Assembly: GCF_040958095.1 (NCBI RefSeq)
Contig: NC_091209.1
Location: 11,081,395-11,145,394, forward strand
DNA: 64,000 nt
Direction of reading: 5' to 3'
Origin: Procambarus clarkii
Lineage: Eukaryota; Arthropoda; Malacostraca; Decapoda; Cambaridae
Within the stretch, counting starts at the first letter, position 1, and each line of letters opens with the position of its first letter. The notes beneath the pieces were generated by a model, which saw only the letters and a program-made list of their open reading frames with translations, did no database searches and had not been told where the DNA came from. Of this stretch, positions 21,530-34,499 are shown in pieces. The position numbers and the translations under genes were made by a program.

Positions 21530-23060
21530 GTAAATCTACATAAAATATTCAAATTACATTCCATAAGACATTGTTCATTGTGAATCCATTTATATGTAAT
21601 ACACCACTGTTCCACTAGCATAATTTTGGTCAGCATTTTTACTTGCGTTTAAATACAGTGAGCTCATTTGTTATCGTAACACAAATTTTCATGTACTGTA
21701 ATGTATCTATATGCTCTTTGATTCCTCTTGTGCTGATATCCTCATTATTTTTATTAATGAAACTTGATGTCTATATTTCCTAGCCTAATCCCGGTATTAG
21801 GGCTGTTATAAATCCCTTCTCTTTTAAATACATGCTTCTCTAATCCTATGACATTTTAGTTTTGTAGTAGCCTTTACTGTGAACTTTTTTATGCCTGATT
21901 TTTCACTTGTTTTCTTTGGGCTGTGTTACTTTATTAGAATCATAGATATCTTCATTGTTCTCAGAGAAATGCTATTTTAAGAGATGTTGTATGAAAACGG
22001 GATACCTTATTATATACCAGTATATATGTATCAAAAGACAGACGAAGACATACATAAAACATATATGTTCTTTCTGAGCTATCACATTTGGTTGCCTCCT
22101 AAGGTAAGAGTTGCTGTGTTTGTAGATAACATTTTGAATCACTAGGCAAGATGATGTTCTTTCACAAACCTCGCAGGTAATTATAAAACATCCCTACAGA
22201 CTAAGGTAAAGTACTAGAGGGGATCACAGATCACTTAATCCAACCCATAATGATCAACTAAATATATATTCATAAAAGCTTCAAGAATTTGCAAAAAAAA
22301 AGTCTTCTAATGTTGCAAAGAAGAGGCCCCCTCAAACTTTGTGTTTGGTGCCTGGTTGTCTGCCCTACATTTATTTTTAGGTGGTATCGCCATGTGCAGC
22401 TGAATATTCCAAATTCTGCAGCTACTCACATTCTCCAATCTCACTTCATAGCTATTGTGTATGGTGAATTTATAACTCCTGACATTTCAGTGCTTTGTCA
22501 TACTTTCTCTTGAAGCTGTGAATGGTGGCTGCTTCCATCACCTCTGGCTCGAAGTATTGTATCAATGGCTCTGGTCTATGGTTTAAAGATCGTATGGTTT
22601 TCTTTGTTGAATATGTTCACCCCGGTTGCAGTCTTCCAAGTTTTTGGGAGTCATCCCAGTTGCTAACAACAAATTAAAGGCCCTAGTTAGAGGGTTACAT
22701 AGTGTCTTTGCTCTCTCAATATCCATGGAAAAAACTAGTCGGGTCCAACTGCTTTCCTTACATTTATTTCTTTATCTCCTCAGTTACTATCATATCATCC
22801 AAAAAGACTTTTACCCTTCCAGCATCACTTGTACCAACCCTCCAGAATGGCTTGATCTTGATAGCTTGTAATCTGTTGTTGAGATTACAATAATCTTAAT
22901 GAGGGTCTGCTTCGCAGGTCTTCAGATTTTTTCTATTTTGTAGTAAAATTTGTTTTATTTCTTGTTGATTTACTGTGTATGCATTTTCCAAGCATTTTTA
23001 ATTCTGCCTCTGGGTTCCTTGCATTGTCTGTGGAACCATGAATTAATCTGGGTCTGGATT
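21530..23060. other. intergenic, possible old repeat relic
   Basis: No gene seen. The stretch 22300-23000 has a less AT-rich composition and resembles decayed repeat sequence, but no family could be named. Confidence 0.4.
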
Positions 23061-23076
23061 AGGATTGGGAGTTCGT

Positions 23077-23123
23077 GGATATGAGATAAAGCTACAGGGT
23101 TGGTGTAGCTTTATCGCATATCC
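23077..23123. repeat. 20-bp inverted repeat
   Basis: ggatatgagataaagctaca and tgtagctttatcgcatatcc pair with one mismatch around a 7-nt loop. Confidence 0.8.
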
Positions 23124-23389
23124 ATTTATTAAATTGATAGTGTTAATAAGATAATTAAGCTGAGACTCCTTGTGCATTGTAATTTCTAAAACATAGTCTC
23201 ATTCTTGTGCTCCCTGCATTTAACTTTTGTCACACTGTCATCGATACTAATTATAGGTTTCATACTGTATATCCAAACTCATTTTAAATTTCACATTGTA
23301 TATATCTAAAGCAATATTAAGATTCAAACACAAGCCTTTTTCAGAATACAGCACTATTTACTCATTGTACACCTTACTTGTCTGCATGC

Positions 23390-23645
23390 ATCACAGCTTT
23401 TCCACTTGTCTGCATTCATCACAGCTGTTGAACCTTACTTATCGGCATGCATCACAGCTGTTCCACCTTACTCATCCGCACGCATCATAACTGTTTCATC
23501 TTGCTCATCTGCATTCATCACAGCTGTTGAACCTTACTTGTCTGCATACATCACAGCTGTTTCTCCTTACTCATCTGCATGCATCACAACAATTCCATCT
23601 TCCACGTCTGCATACATCACATCTGGTTCCACTTTATTCGTCCAT
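23390..23645 (+). repeat. 33-bp minisatellite
   Basis: About seven units built on catctgcatgcatcacagct. The period is a multiple of three, giving a spurious repetitive reading frame. Confidence 0.85.
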
Positions 23646-26600
23646 ATACTTGATAACAAAGGTTGATACAGCTCATCTTTGGTAAACTCGTCTTTATTTC
23701 ACATTATTCACTCGTAATTAACTGCCGCATAAATAGTAATTTAATTAAAGGAATCCTTAAATAGTCCTTCCCCGCACACTGCAGATATAAATCATATCCC
23801 AACTTTGTTTGCTGCAGTTCAATGAATGCCCCACTGTTCTCAGTCGCATGAGTTTTCTAACGTTTCATGGTTCAGGAATCTTGTTACGTAGTACATATAC
23901 TACATGTTTCTCATGTACATTATTATATACTTTCTGTGGTATATTTGTTCAACTGTAAATGGGAGATGCTTACCCATACCAAAAATTGTAATGAGGGAAT
24001 ATTTTTTGTATACAGTATATTAAATACATAAAAAAATTACAAGCTTCCCCTTTTCCTCACATACATGTATAGTAATCAAAAATATAAATACAGTACACAG
24101 ATGCACTTCAAATGCAAGAGGGAACAGCAGGTGACCGGCACAATCATTTTGAATTTGCGGGACTTAAACATACCAACAAGGTGCGTGCATTAAATTTATA
24201 AAAAAGATACAGGGAATGAGACATAATACAACATGGAAATAATTTCTCACTCGCCAGATGGACTACTGTAGTTAAGTCACACTGAACAAAAACTGAGGTG
24301 CCCACCTCACTCAAGAGTGCATCCGACACACACACACCCTCAGCCGGTTAAGTCTGGATTCCCTCTGATGTGCTGGAGGTGTGGGGACATGAACCCTATG
24401 AAAATGCTTGGGAACTCTACACATAGGCATAAACATTCTCTAATATACAATTTAACACGCTTGCAAACACCAACAAATGGAAAATAAAATAAAACGAATT
24501 ACTTGTAATATTTTTAACTAAATACAAACTCATATTTACATTAATGACAATAATAGCTATAATATACTGCACAAATCATTACAAAATCAACATACAAACC
24601 CCAAAATTTTATGAAAAATAAGATAACATGAAACACATTATTTACCTTAAATGGTGAAATTAACATGCAAGGCAGAGAAAGCAATGAAGAGGTATAATAA
24701 CTGGAGAAAGTGATTGTGGGGCAGTTAATGCCACATGAAGTTAGTGTATCTCTGCCTTGGGTAACTTGATTATCTTCTCCTTCATTTCTAAGGTAACTGG
24801 ATGTCTCGTTCTTGGCAATGAATATCCACTAACATTTTTCCTCGTCTTATCAGCTGTTATTGAAGGGTATTTTTCTTGATACAACTGGAATAGCATAATG
24901 CACCACAGGTCAATACTTGGCACAAGAGTACTGTTAACGGGGGCAGTTTGGGGGCGTCTTGTAGTATTGTACTTGCGAGCAGTGCGGACAAAAAGGTAGC
25001 ACTGTGTATAATGTGGGGGGTGACTGGGTGGGTTCGTATAATGGATTGACAAACTGCAATGGGGGACTTGGGAGGCTGTTCAGATGTTTTGTTAGTTGAG
25101 GACCCCTGCTTGGGGAAAGAGAATATATATGTCTATATTTTATTTATTTATTTATTTATACTGTGTATATGTATATATAAATAAATAAATAAAAATAGTG
25201 TTTACTGTACTTGGTATAGACTAGATAATTCTTAATATGCTGCAATCAAACATACCATGTTAAACATTCTTTCTTAATTTATATTTCTTGGTGTAACTAG
25301 TCAGGTTTTTGTAGCATTATTATATATATTAATAGTACTGTATCATCACTCGGTGTTTCAAAACCATTTTTGTATTATGTTAAGATGTGATAATTGAACT
25401 ATAATTTTTGTAAGATGTTAAGATAATTAAACTAACCAATTAAGTTATTTCATCCAGGGGTGAAATAACACCAGTACAGAACTATACTTTGTACCCAGAT
25501 TTTAATACTGTATGGGTATGGAGTACTGGGTCTCATTTGATAAATTTTTCATCAAACACGATTACACTTTTATACACAGCCAGTAAGGTAAAGGGAATTT
25601 TAAACAGTCATTATAGGGCACCTTGACATTAGCGCCTGACTATAACAAGTTATTTGAAAGTTGTCATTCAATATTGATGTTGGTAAACAATATGTAATCA
25701 TATGGTTAGCCTCATCTGACTGTATTATTTTACATAATTGGTCACTGACATAACCAAAGTATGCATTTGATTGGCTTTGAGTTTGACTGTAGCTGCCATC
25801 CCTAATCTATAGCTGGCTGTTCACAGTACAATGGTGTACCTGGTTTTACACCTGGATACGCCCTTAATATTTTTTAACTTTGTTTTCTTGAATATTTTCT
25901 AATACCTGTAATATAATCAGATATTTAACTTGACACTTTGTGAACCTTTAGTGACAAAATATTTTGTCTAAGTTTGATCAGTCAGCTTTATTGTGAATTT
26001 AAAAAAAAAATGTACAACTAAAACTTTTACTATTTTCTGAAGGAAAATATTTGTTTGTGTTGACGCACCGCATTTGCTTATATTTGCTGCACATACATGT
26101 ATGTCCTTTTTACACGTGCTGCACAAGCAGTATAAGGATTTATGTTTTGGGAAGTTTGGGTTTTATTATCTGTAGCCTATGATGGCCAGATTTAATGATG
26201 TAACAATTTCAGTGTCAGTTCAAGCTATTAAATACTGTGCATTATTGTGTTTAACATTTTCTATTGCACTTTGAGGACAGTGTAGCTTCAGGATATAAAC
26301 TGGTGTGAGTGGTAAACTCAAAATTGTGGACACTAAATGTAATATTCAATTTTCATAGTTTAATATTCAATGACCTGTTGCTATATTTTCAGTAAAGATT
26401 CAGGTGTACAGTATGAGCACTGTACTTAAGCTCATTATAAAATACAGTTCAATACTGTAAGTGTTTACATAGTTTTATATTTTTAGGTACAATTGTAAAT
26501 TCAGAAAGTTATTCCAATATATATGTACAGTAGTATCTCTGATCTTTTTCTAGTTTTTGGCTAATGGCAGACTTGCCATATTATATTGAATATGATTTGT

Positions 26601-27600
26601 ACAGTATAGTGTTTTAGGTTCAGTGAAGTGTGATTACATTGAAGCATTTATAGAATGAGTGCCTTTGACTAAGCTATATAGTGTAAAATAGAGTAATGGG
26701 AGTGTACACTATCAGTGATTTATATCACCTTGTATCTTTCATGTGATAAGTCATCTTCTCAGAGTTGATTTTACTGCCATTGATACAAGTTAAGCACCTT
26801 ATATTGCTTCAGTTAATTTTCTATAAAGAATAAATACTAAAGAATAATATGTATTTTTAACCCTCATTTCATATCTTGGCACAATTATTGTGGGCTCAAA
26901 AGGAAAATTCTGTATGGTAAAATGCTGTACAGTGTAGGTAATGTAATAAAAAAAAAAAGAATGATACAAATACAAACATACAAAACTCAAATATTATTCA
27001 AGTGTGAAATGCACAAAATATTGACACTCCTCCCATGCAATCACAAATCAACGTATAAAGTTGTGTGAGGCTAACCCCAAGTGCTTGGCCACCATCCGTG
27101 GACAAAGGGTCAGATTAGTGTAACTTACACAATAGATACTATGAGGGCTGAATTAAGACTTGAAGGGCTTGAGCACCTTCAAGATATGGAGTCAGAGCAG
27201 CAGCACATAATAGCTGTGTACTGTATACCTAAGCTTTTATATAAGAATAAAGCATATACACTAGTAACACAAGCTACTATAGTACCTAGTATTAAAAATG
27301 TGATCCTTTTGGTATATTTGGCATATGTTCTAAACATTTCCTACTCATTATGTTGCATAGTATGATAGAACAAAAAGTGTATTATACAGCTGGAATAAAA
27401 TATTGTACTCTCTGAAACAAGTTTCTTCCATTTTGTGTTAGTTATGACCAGAATATGCCTAAATAGAATGGTATAGAAAATACTTAAGTATAAAACTTAG
27501 ATACAGTACTGTATACAGTATTAGAATTGAGTAATAAAGGCAAAAAGTACCTCTGAATCATTACATTAATATTCTGTAGAAAAGGGGGGGGAGGGGAAGT
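23646..27600. other. long AT-rich intergenic stretch
   Basis: No exon, transposon protein or RNA gene recognised on either strand. Short (TTTA)n runs sit near 25137-25190. It could hold distal CASD1 3' UTR or regulatory DNA for the flanking genes, but nothing in the sequence shows this. Confidence 0.5.
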
Positions 27601-27619
27601 AATTGCTATATATTATTGG

Positions 27620-28830
27620 ACCACCACTCGTGGGGCCCCTACTATTATGTAGGCCACCATTATCTCGAAGGCCCCTTACTATTTCGTGGGCCACCACTAT
27701 CTCATAGGCTCCCACTATATAATAGGCCCCCCACTATCTCATAGGTCCCTACTCTCTCATAGCCCCCCTGCTATCTCATAGGCCCCGACTATTTCATAGG
27801 CCCTCTACTATCTCATATGCCCCCCCCCAATGTCTAATAGGCCCCTACTATCTCATAGGCCCCCACTGTCTCATAGGCTCCCACTGTCTCATAGGCTTCC
27901 ACTGTCTCATAAGCCCCCCCCCCACTGTCTCATAGGCCCCCACTGTCTCATACGTTCCCCACTGTCTCATAGGCCCCCACTGTCTCATAGGCCCCACTGT
28001 CTCATAGGCCCCCCCCACTGTCTCATAGGCCCCCCCACTGTCTCATAGGCCCCCACTGTCTCATAGGCCCCCCCCACTGTCTCATAGGCCCCCCCCCCAC
28101 TGTCTCATAGGCCCCCCACTGTCTCATAGGCCCCCCACTGTCTCATATGTTCCCCACTGTCTCATAGGCCCCCCACTGTCTCATAGGCTCCCACTGTCTC
28201 ATAAGCCCCCCACTGTCTCATAAGCCCCCCACTGTCTCATAGGCCCCCCACTGTCTCATAGCCCCTCACTGTCTCATAGGCCCCCACTGTCTCATAGGCC
28301 CCCCACTGTCTCATAGGCCCCCACTGTCTCGTAGGCCCCCACTGTCTCGTAGGCCCCCCACTGTCTCGTAGGCTTCCACTGTCTCATAAGCCCCCCCCCC
28401 ACTGTCTCATAGGCCCCACTGTTTCATAGGCCCCCCACTGTCTCATAGGCCCCCCACTGTCTCATAGGCCCCCCACTGTCTCATACGTTCCCCACTGTCT
28501 CATAGGCCCCCCACTGTCTCATAGGCTCCCACTGTCTCATAAGCCCCCCCACTGTCTCATAGGCCCCCCACTGTCTCATAGCCCCTCACTGTCTCATAGG
28601 CCCCCACTGTCTCATAGGCCCCCCACTGTCTCATAGGCCCCCCACTGTCTCATAGCCCCTCACTGTCTCATAGGCCCCCCACTGTCTCATAGGCCCCCAC
28701 TGTCTCATAGCCCCCCACTGTCTCATAGCCCCCCACTGTCTCATAGGCCCCCCACTGTCTCATAGGCCCCCACTGTCTCATAGCCCCCCACTGTCTCATA
28801 GCCCCCACTGTCTCATAGGCCTCCCACTAT
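27620..28830 (+). repeat. 19-bp minisatellite upstream of COX6B
   Basis: About 60 units of actgtctcataggcccc with a variable C-run. The interior is homogeneous. Units at the left edge (27620-27870) are diverged (ctatctcatagg, ttatctcgaagg), as expected for an array that homogenises by unequal exchange and decays at its edges. Confidence 0.95.
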
Positions 28831-28947
28831 ATGTGGGGCCTATTTCGAGCATGAGTCCATTTTCTGTCAATTAACAAAGTATACATACAAACAATAGTAT
28901 TAAACATACAATTGTAGTATGTAATGTGAGTAAGCCATATACAGTAC

Positions 28948-28951
<4 letters not shown>

Positions 28952-29018
<67 letters not shown>
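28952..29018. repeat. (TA)n microsatellite
   Basis: About 66 bp of TA just before the GC-rich COX6B promoter region. Confidence 0.95.
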
Positions 29019-29021
<3 letters not shown>

Positions 29022-29059
29022 ATATATTGTATAGATATATGGTATATAGGGGGGTAAAT

Positions 29060-29148
29060 ATAGTAGTGATGGAAGGCGCGCGCAGGGCGATGCTCAGCCG
29101 GCCGGCCCGCCACCATACCAGCTGACCCACCGCTCCTGGCCATCTTGC
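29060..29148 (+). promoter_or_regulatory. COX6B: probable COX6B promoter and non-coding first exon
   Basis: An abrupt GC- and CpG-rich island (gaaggcgcgcgcagggcg) in AT-rich surroundings. It contains ggccatcttgc, a reverse-strand YY1-type site common at promoters of nuclear genes for mitochondrial proteins, followed directly by a strong donor (gc|gtgagt, 29149). The next acceptor (tttcag to 30213) leads into the COX6B start codon. No TATA box; the start site is not resolvable. Confidence 0.6.
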
Positions 29149-29427
29149 GTGAGTCTCTCCCGGGGTTTTGTCTCCCGTTGCTTCTTATTTGTCCTGGTCA
29201 AGAAGTTGGGAAGTCCACACGGCTTGGAGGAGTGTAGTAGGTGCTGTAGTAAGTGGTGTGGAGGTTAGGGGTGAGGCGGAGGTGTGTAGTGGTGGTGGGG
29301 GTGAGGTAGCAGGGCCGGCCTCCCTCTTGCTGGCTCGGGAGTCTGCGCCGTCTCTATATTATCTCTTTATTAATTGGCGTCCTTGGCTTTCTGCCGGGGG
29401 ACAGGAAGCCAGCGTGTATTCATACAC

Positions 29428-29665
29428 GTTAGGTCTATATGGAGGTCCTCCCCTCCGTCCCTCTCCCCTACAAGGTCGAATTACTAACCCCGCCCAGGAT
29501 GCAGCCCCCCACAAGCTGACCAACTCCTGAGTACCCACCTACTACTAGGTGAACAGAGGCATTAGGTGATAAGAAATGTGCCCAACCATTTCTGTTCCGT
29601 CCGGAATTCGATCCTGGAGTTCTGGATTGTGGATCGAGAACGAACCCTACTGTGCCACTGGGATC
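29428..29665 (-). repeat. tRNA-derived SINE, family 2
   Basis: Same body as 1838-2064 and 33010-33215, in COX6B intron 1. On the minus strand the B-box-like sequence is gatcgaattcc (degenerate). Confidence 0.7.
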
Positions 29666-30223
29666 CTTGTTAGGGAATTGTCACCTTCTTCAATGGGTGG
29701 AAGTGGTCGTTGACACCTTGTGATTGATCATGTCCCTAGGGGGTTGTATTGATCACGGGGTGGGGGGGGGGGGGGACATTGAGACCCACTTAATTTGTCA
29801 TAACATATTTTTACATCACCCTCGGGGCAAAATTTAAAATTTGAAGGATTACCATTTCAATTCACTTTTTAATTACAATTTAGGATTGATATTAAGTTGA
29901 ATAATGGGTTTTCGTAGCCTATGGGTGATGGATACAATTGATAAGACGTAAGAATAGCGGAAATGGTTAGTAGGCAGAACACAATGCTAGACCACATTAC
30001 TCCCACGTCGGTGTTAACTCTACGATTTAAATTCCATGTGCACAGTACTTTAGTATGTATTGGACTATATTTTGAGGTAAACTGATATAACCATTGTTTT
30101 TTCATGTAATATTTTTTAGCAATGAATGTTTTATAATTTGCTTTTTAAAATATTTTAACTGGAGACAAATTTGCAACTTCAGCTTTTATTTTGGAATGTG
30201 TTGCAAATTTCAGGAACTGTATT

Positions 30224-30306
30224 ATGTCCACTGCCGTCATGTCATCCGAGTTGAAATTGGAAACTGCTCCTTTCGATCCCCGCTTCCCAAATCAGAATCA
30301 AACCAA
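30224..30306 (+). CDS. COX6B: COX6B coding exon 1
   Basis: Codes MSTAVMSSELKLETAPFDPR then FPNQNQT and the first two bases of a Lys codon. The exon begins at 30214 after aatttcag with 10 nt of 5' leader. Donor gtaagt at 30307. Confidence 0.94.
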
Positions 30307-30558
30307 GTAAGTGAAATGTCTTTTAAGTTCTTTACTCATTAGTGTGCTCAATTAATAATACTAAAACAAAGCTGATTTTAAAATGTAAATTATGTGATGT
30401 GTGGTTGGCGCGCTCACTTACGAATCTTGCTCTGTTGAATTATAGCACAGGCTGAACGGTTGGTGTTCAGTGTATAGTAGTTAGTTCTGTGGGTCATGCA
30501 AGTGTTTGCTTATGTGAGGATTGTTCTAATCCACCACTAAGTCAGGGTTGTGCTTGCC

Positions 30559-30648
<90 letters not shown>

Positions 30649-33600
30649 TAATAATCACAAAAGAGTTATTACATTCTTGTATAGCTACTAGCATTGTAAC
30701 CATTGTAGCATTTTAGCATGGGAGTCGGTTGGCCGAGTGGACAGCACGCTGGACTTGTGGTCCCGGGTTCGATCCCGGGCGCCGGCGAGAAACGATGGGC
30801 AGAGTTTCTTTCACCCTATGCCCCTGCTACCTAGCAGTAAAATAGGTACCTGGGTGTTAGTCAGCTGTCACGGGCTGCTTCCTGGGGTTGGAGGCCTGGT
30901 CGAGGACTGGGCCGTGGGGTCACTAAAGCCCCGAAATCATCTCAAGATAGCATGCATAGTGTTTTGGGCTGGTCTTTAATCCTAATTATTCCCCAGTATA
31001 TGACCCGCCAAATCGTTTAACAACCAGGTACCCATTCAGTGCTGGATGAACTTAGGCTACAGTTTAGGATTGGCACCCAGTCAATCCTCCCAGGCCAAAA
31101 CGCTCACAAAACACTGGGCGAGTGTCTTACCACTGTGCCATGGGGACCACACTAGTTCTACTTGTTCAGGACATGTACTCGCCTAGTTAGGACGTTAGAA
31201 CATTTCCTTGTTATCAGGCAATGAATGTATGTATGTATGTAAATATATATTTATGTATGTTTGCATGCATAAGTATCCGCTAGGAAAATGACACGAAAAT
31301 TCTGAACATTTTTTTCATGACCAAAACGTGTCATGTGACCACCTTGCTCCACAGCATCGATGGAAAGCCAAAGCCTGGGGAAAGTCTCGATAAACGTTTA
31401 GGGTTAAGTAAAAAAGCTAGCATAAAATACACCAGTTTACTGGGGTATATAAAACAGGTGACCATAAAACAATAAAGGTCTTTACAACTGATTACCACAA
31501 TAATCCAGCTTGTCAAGCTCTTCGAAATCATTAACGGGCATTAAACTGCACACCCTCGGGACTAGCTGGCACCAGGCTATCCTGGCACAGTGGTACACTA
31601 ACCCCTAGCATGCATTAAACACAAGTACATGATGGTGGTGTCACACACAAATAATTAGTGGGTGAGGATTCAATATCATATCCAAGCACAGTAGCAATCC
31701 TCAAGTACCCACCTCAGCTGTGTACATAAAATCAACTACCACCACCTAGCATAAATGATGTACATCGATAGTCTGATCCAGTACAGGTACAACAGCATAA
31801 TTATATATATACTAGTAGCCAATAAACACAAAAATGCCACTCAAATCAAGAGCGGGACATCATACGTCCGCCCATCTGAGAAATCAAGAGGGTAGTTAAA
31901 AGTTGAAAATTAACACCCCAAACTTCATTTCACAATGTTGTTATGGCTGGCACTTAGATATGTTTCATTGACTGTCTACATTATCAAAGGCTGAGTTTGA
32001 ATAGCTACAAGTTTTTGTGAGGTGAAGTGAAGGTAAAGCACCTCACTTATGGGCCAATAGGCCTACGTTTCCATGATTGCTGGGGCAGCAATCATGTTTG
32101 CTTGATATAATGTCTCGCAAATGTCCAGCAGATTGGATATTACCTCTCGTCCTTCAATGCCCATGCCCTCCCTCTTGCCCCTCAACACCTCTGCTCCCCT
32201 CCTCGCCCTTTTACACCCCTGCTCCACCTCTCATCCTTCAACACCCCTGCTCCACCTCTCGCCCTGTTACACCCCCCTCGACCTCTCGCCCTTCAACACC
32301 CCCACTCCACCTCTCGCCCTTCAACACCCCCGCTCCACCTCTCGCCCTTCAACACCCCAGTTCCATCTTTCACCCTCTACCACACTCCCTCTATATCACT
32401 CAACTTCCCCTTCACCCCCATAATTGGAGGTATATTACAAATGTTGCCACAGTTTATAGGCCAAGTTCATTGAGCAAAATTTCAACTTGCCATAATATGG
32501 AAACTACCAGGAGATCCTGGATGTGAAGAGTTAATTCTCATTGCCAGTGTTCCTCAAGATTATGCCTCTTGAAGAAGACCCATCATCTTTCCAACAGTTT
32601 CTGTGAATTTTGGCCCTGCCTCCTAAGCAGGATTACCCAATTCTCTGAACACCTCCCTGTTCAGTGACATGGGTTAGCAAGTTCTGCCTGGAAAGAGTGT
32701 TGCAACTGGAATTTTTTTTAATCAAGGTTGCACTGAATATAATATTGCAATATTTTTATACATAATTCAGCAACCTGGTTGACAGTATATTGCAATTTTT
32801 TTATGCATACTTCAGTAGCCTGGTTGACAATTTTAACCTCTCCCTTCCTCAGCCTGTTCACTCTATTGCATTGCCTTATTTTTTTGTGTCCATTCCTTTA
32901 TGTATGTATGTATGTGTGTGTGTTGTAAGTAGTGCTATAACCTGGAAAGTACTTGGAAGGGGTCAGGATAAGGATTTGGGATGGGACAGGGAAAGGAATG
33001 GTGTCCTACGTGTTAGGCTTATATCAAGGTGCCCCTCCCCACCAAAGGTCAAATTACTGACCATGCATACCCTATCCTCTGGATGCAACCTCAAAACGAG
33101 TCGACTAACTCCTCGGTACCTACTTACTGCTAGGTGAAGCGGTGCATTAGGTGAAAGGAAATGTGCCCAACTATTTGTCCCGTCCGGGATTTAAACCCAT
33201 AATTCTCAATTGTGATGATATTTACCGTATTTGCCGGCAAAAAAGACATACCCTCGCATTGGACGCACCCCTATTTTGCAAGGATATTTTGTGGGAAAAA
33301 TTATTTTAGAATGTTTCATCGTACATTTATTGAAAGATATTTTAAAGTGGATTTTGTACCACAACTCTTGCAATGTGTTGTCATTCACACATTGCAAATG
33401 ACTGACGGGCAGATGAAAGTTGAACATTTCTTTCACATTTTTAGGATCATTTTTCATTTAGATAGTTAATAAATGTCTTAAAGTTAACACAGTTGTTAAA
33501 TAATGTATGACATATCAGGTGTAGGGTATGTATACTGGGTAAGATGATGTGAGCTGCCTTTACAACTGCCGACGTATCATAAGTTTGTGATGACTCGGCT

Positions 33601-34055
33601 TTCAGTATTTTATTACTCACAATGATTTTCGTGCCTAATGAACTTACCCAGTATGCTTGCCCGGCTCCCTTGCCTATGCCCCTTGGTATCCCATCCGTAA
33701 TATGGCCGCATTAGACGCAGGGCACTTTTTTGATACAGTACTTTAAAAAAATATATAGTTTCTTATATGCCAGCAAATATGGTACCTTGATGATACACAT
33801 AATATTTATGGTTATTGTATAATTATTTAAAACTTTTTCAGCATTACTTAATGTGTGTGTGTATCAGTTATATAATTTCTTCCCAGGTATTGCTACCAGA
33901 GCTATATTGACTATCACAGATGCCAGAAAATTAAGGGTGAAGAATATGAACCATGTAATTACTTCAAGAAGGTTTACCAATCTATGTGCCCTAATGCCTG
34001 GGTGGAGAAGTGGAATGACCAGTTGGAAGCAGGGACTTTCCCTGGAAAAATTTGA
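30224..34055 (+). CDS. COX6B: COX6B, cytochrome c oxidase subunit VIb
   Basis: Nuclear-coded subunit of respiratory complex IV on the intermembrane-space side, where it bridges the two monomers of the dimer (family knowledge). Two coding exons, 30224-30306 and 33887-34055, splice AA|G to give 83 residues. Exon 1 codes ETAPFDPRFPNQNQT, the family's N-terminal signature. Exon 2 codes CYQSYIDYHRC (CX9C) and CNYFKKVYQSMC (CX10C), the pattern for Mia40-driven disulphides, then WVEKWNDQ and the invariant C-terminus GTFPGKI. Mammalian COX6B1 is 86 residues, so the length fits. The first Met (30224) is used here; a second Met five codons on is possible. An upstream non-coding exon is likely at about 29.1 kb. 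The 3.6-kb intron holds SINEs, a minisatellite and a short TIR element. Confidence 0.96.
30564..30643. repeat. (TA)n microsatellite
   Basis: About 80 bp of TA in COX6B intron, next to the SINE family 3 copy. Confidence 0.95.
30657..31146 (-). repeat. tRNA-derived SINE, family 3, split by a family 1 SINE
   Basis: The two halves 30657-30720 and 30948-31146 together match the 37779-38024 copy in order. A family 1 SINE separates them. Confidence 0.75.
30721..30947 (+). repeat. tRNA-derived SINE, family 1, nested
   Basis: Starts ggagtcggttggccgagtgg, B box ggttcgatccc, ends atctcaaga. Flanked by the 7-bp duplication tagcatg (30714-30720 and 30948-30954). Confidence 0.9.
32155..32400 (+). repeat. 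28-bp minisatellite in COX6B intron
   Basis: About eight units of ctcgcccttcaacaccc plus ctccacct. Confidence 0.85.
33010..33215 (-). repeat. tRNA-derived SINE, family 2
   Basis: Same family and orientation as 1838 and 29428. Directly preceded (about 32950-33005) by a tail fragment of the SINE at 55632 (gataaggatttgggatggga). Confidence 0.7.
33222..33784. mobile_element. short terminal-inverted-repeat element next to COX6B exon 2
   Basis: The left end accgtatttgccggcaaaaa and the right end (reverse strand) accatatttgctggcatata form a terminal inverted repeat of about 20 bp. The interior (560 bp) has no transposase. Similar ends occur in non-autonomous DNA transposons of many animals; superfamily not assigned. 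tgatgata occurs close to both outer edges. Confidence 0.6.
33887..34055 (+). CDS. COX6B: COX6B coding exon 2
   Basis: Acceptor tcttcccag ends at 33886. Carries both cysteine pairs and ends GTFPGKI, TGA at 34053-34055. All four structural cysteines are present. Confidence 0.97.
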
Positions 34056-34352
34056 AAACTTCACTTATAATGACTTGTACATCCACTTAACTTTTGGAGA
34101 AATGTTCAGATTTCCTTATGGATTGCTTCTGTGAAAATTTAGTAATGCAGTGTGCTTCAAGGCATTCCAACACTTTCTGTATACTGAGGAATGGGATTAA
34201 GTTATTAAGATTCAATGTGTACTTGCCATTGTATAATTTGATCATTGTGGCAATTTGTTGTAGATATATGTACATTGAATTTATGTAGATAATGAAAAAA
34301 ATTAATATGCTGCAACACCGGTGTAATCTAACCTACTCATGTGTATTGTACA

Positions 34353-34358
34353 AATAAA
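34353..34358 (+). terminator. COX6B: COX6B polyadenylation signal
   Basis: AATAAA 298 bp after the stop, the only canonical signal in the short 3' region before LINE sequence begins near 34500. Confidence 0.7.
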
Positions 34359-34499
34359 AGTGGTATTACAAAAGTTTTTAACTGGTTTGTCCTATGTATC
34401 TATTTTACAAAAAGGGAAGGGAGATTGTACTGTACTTCTATTTTCCCAAAAATATCATTAATCTGCATTTCATTCTCAAGTGACATTGTCAGCTTCATG

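Noticed and set aside
24741-25052. 103-residue minus-strand ORF
   Set aside because: No known motif, no splice context and no repeat match; length is within chance for this stretch.
27620-28830. Possible CRISPR-like array
   Set aside because: Units are continuous with no unique spacers, and the genome is eukaryotic; it is a minisatellite.
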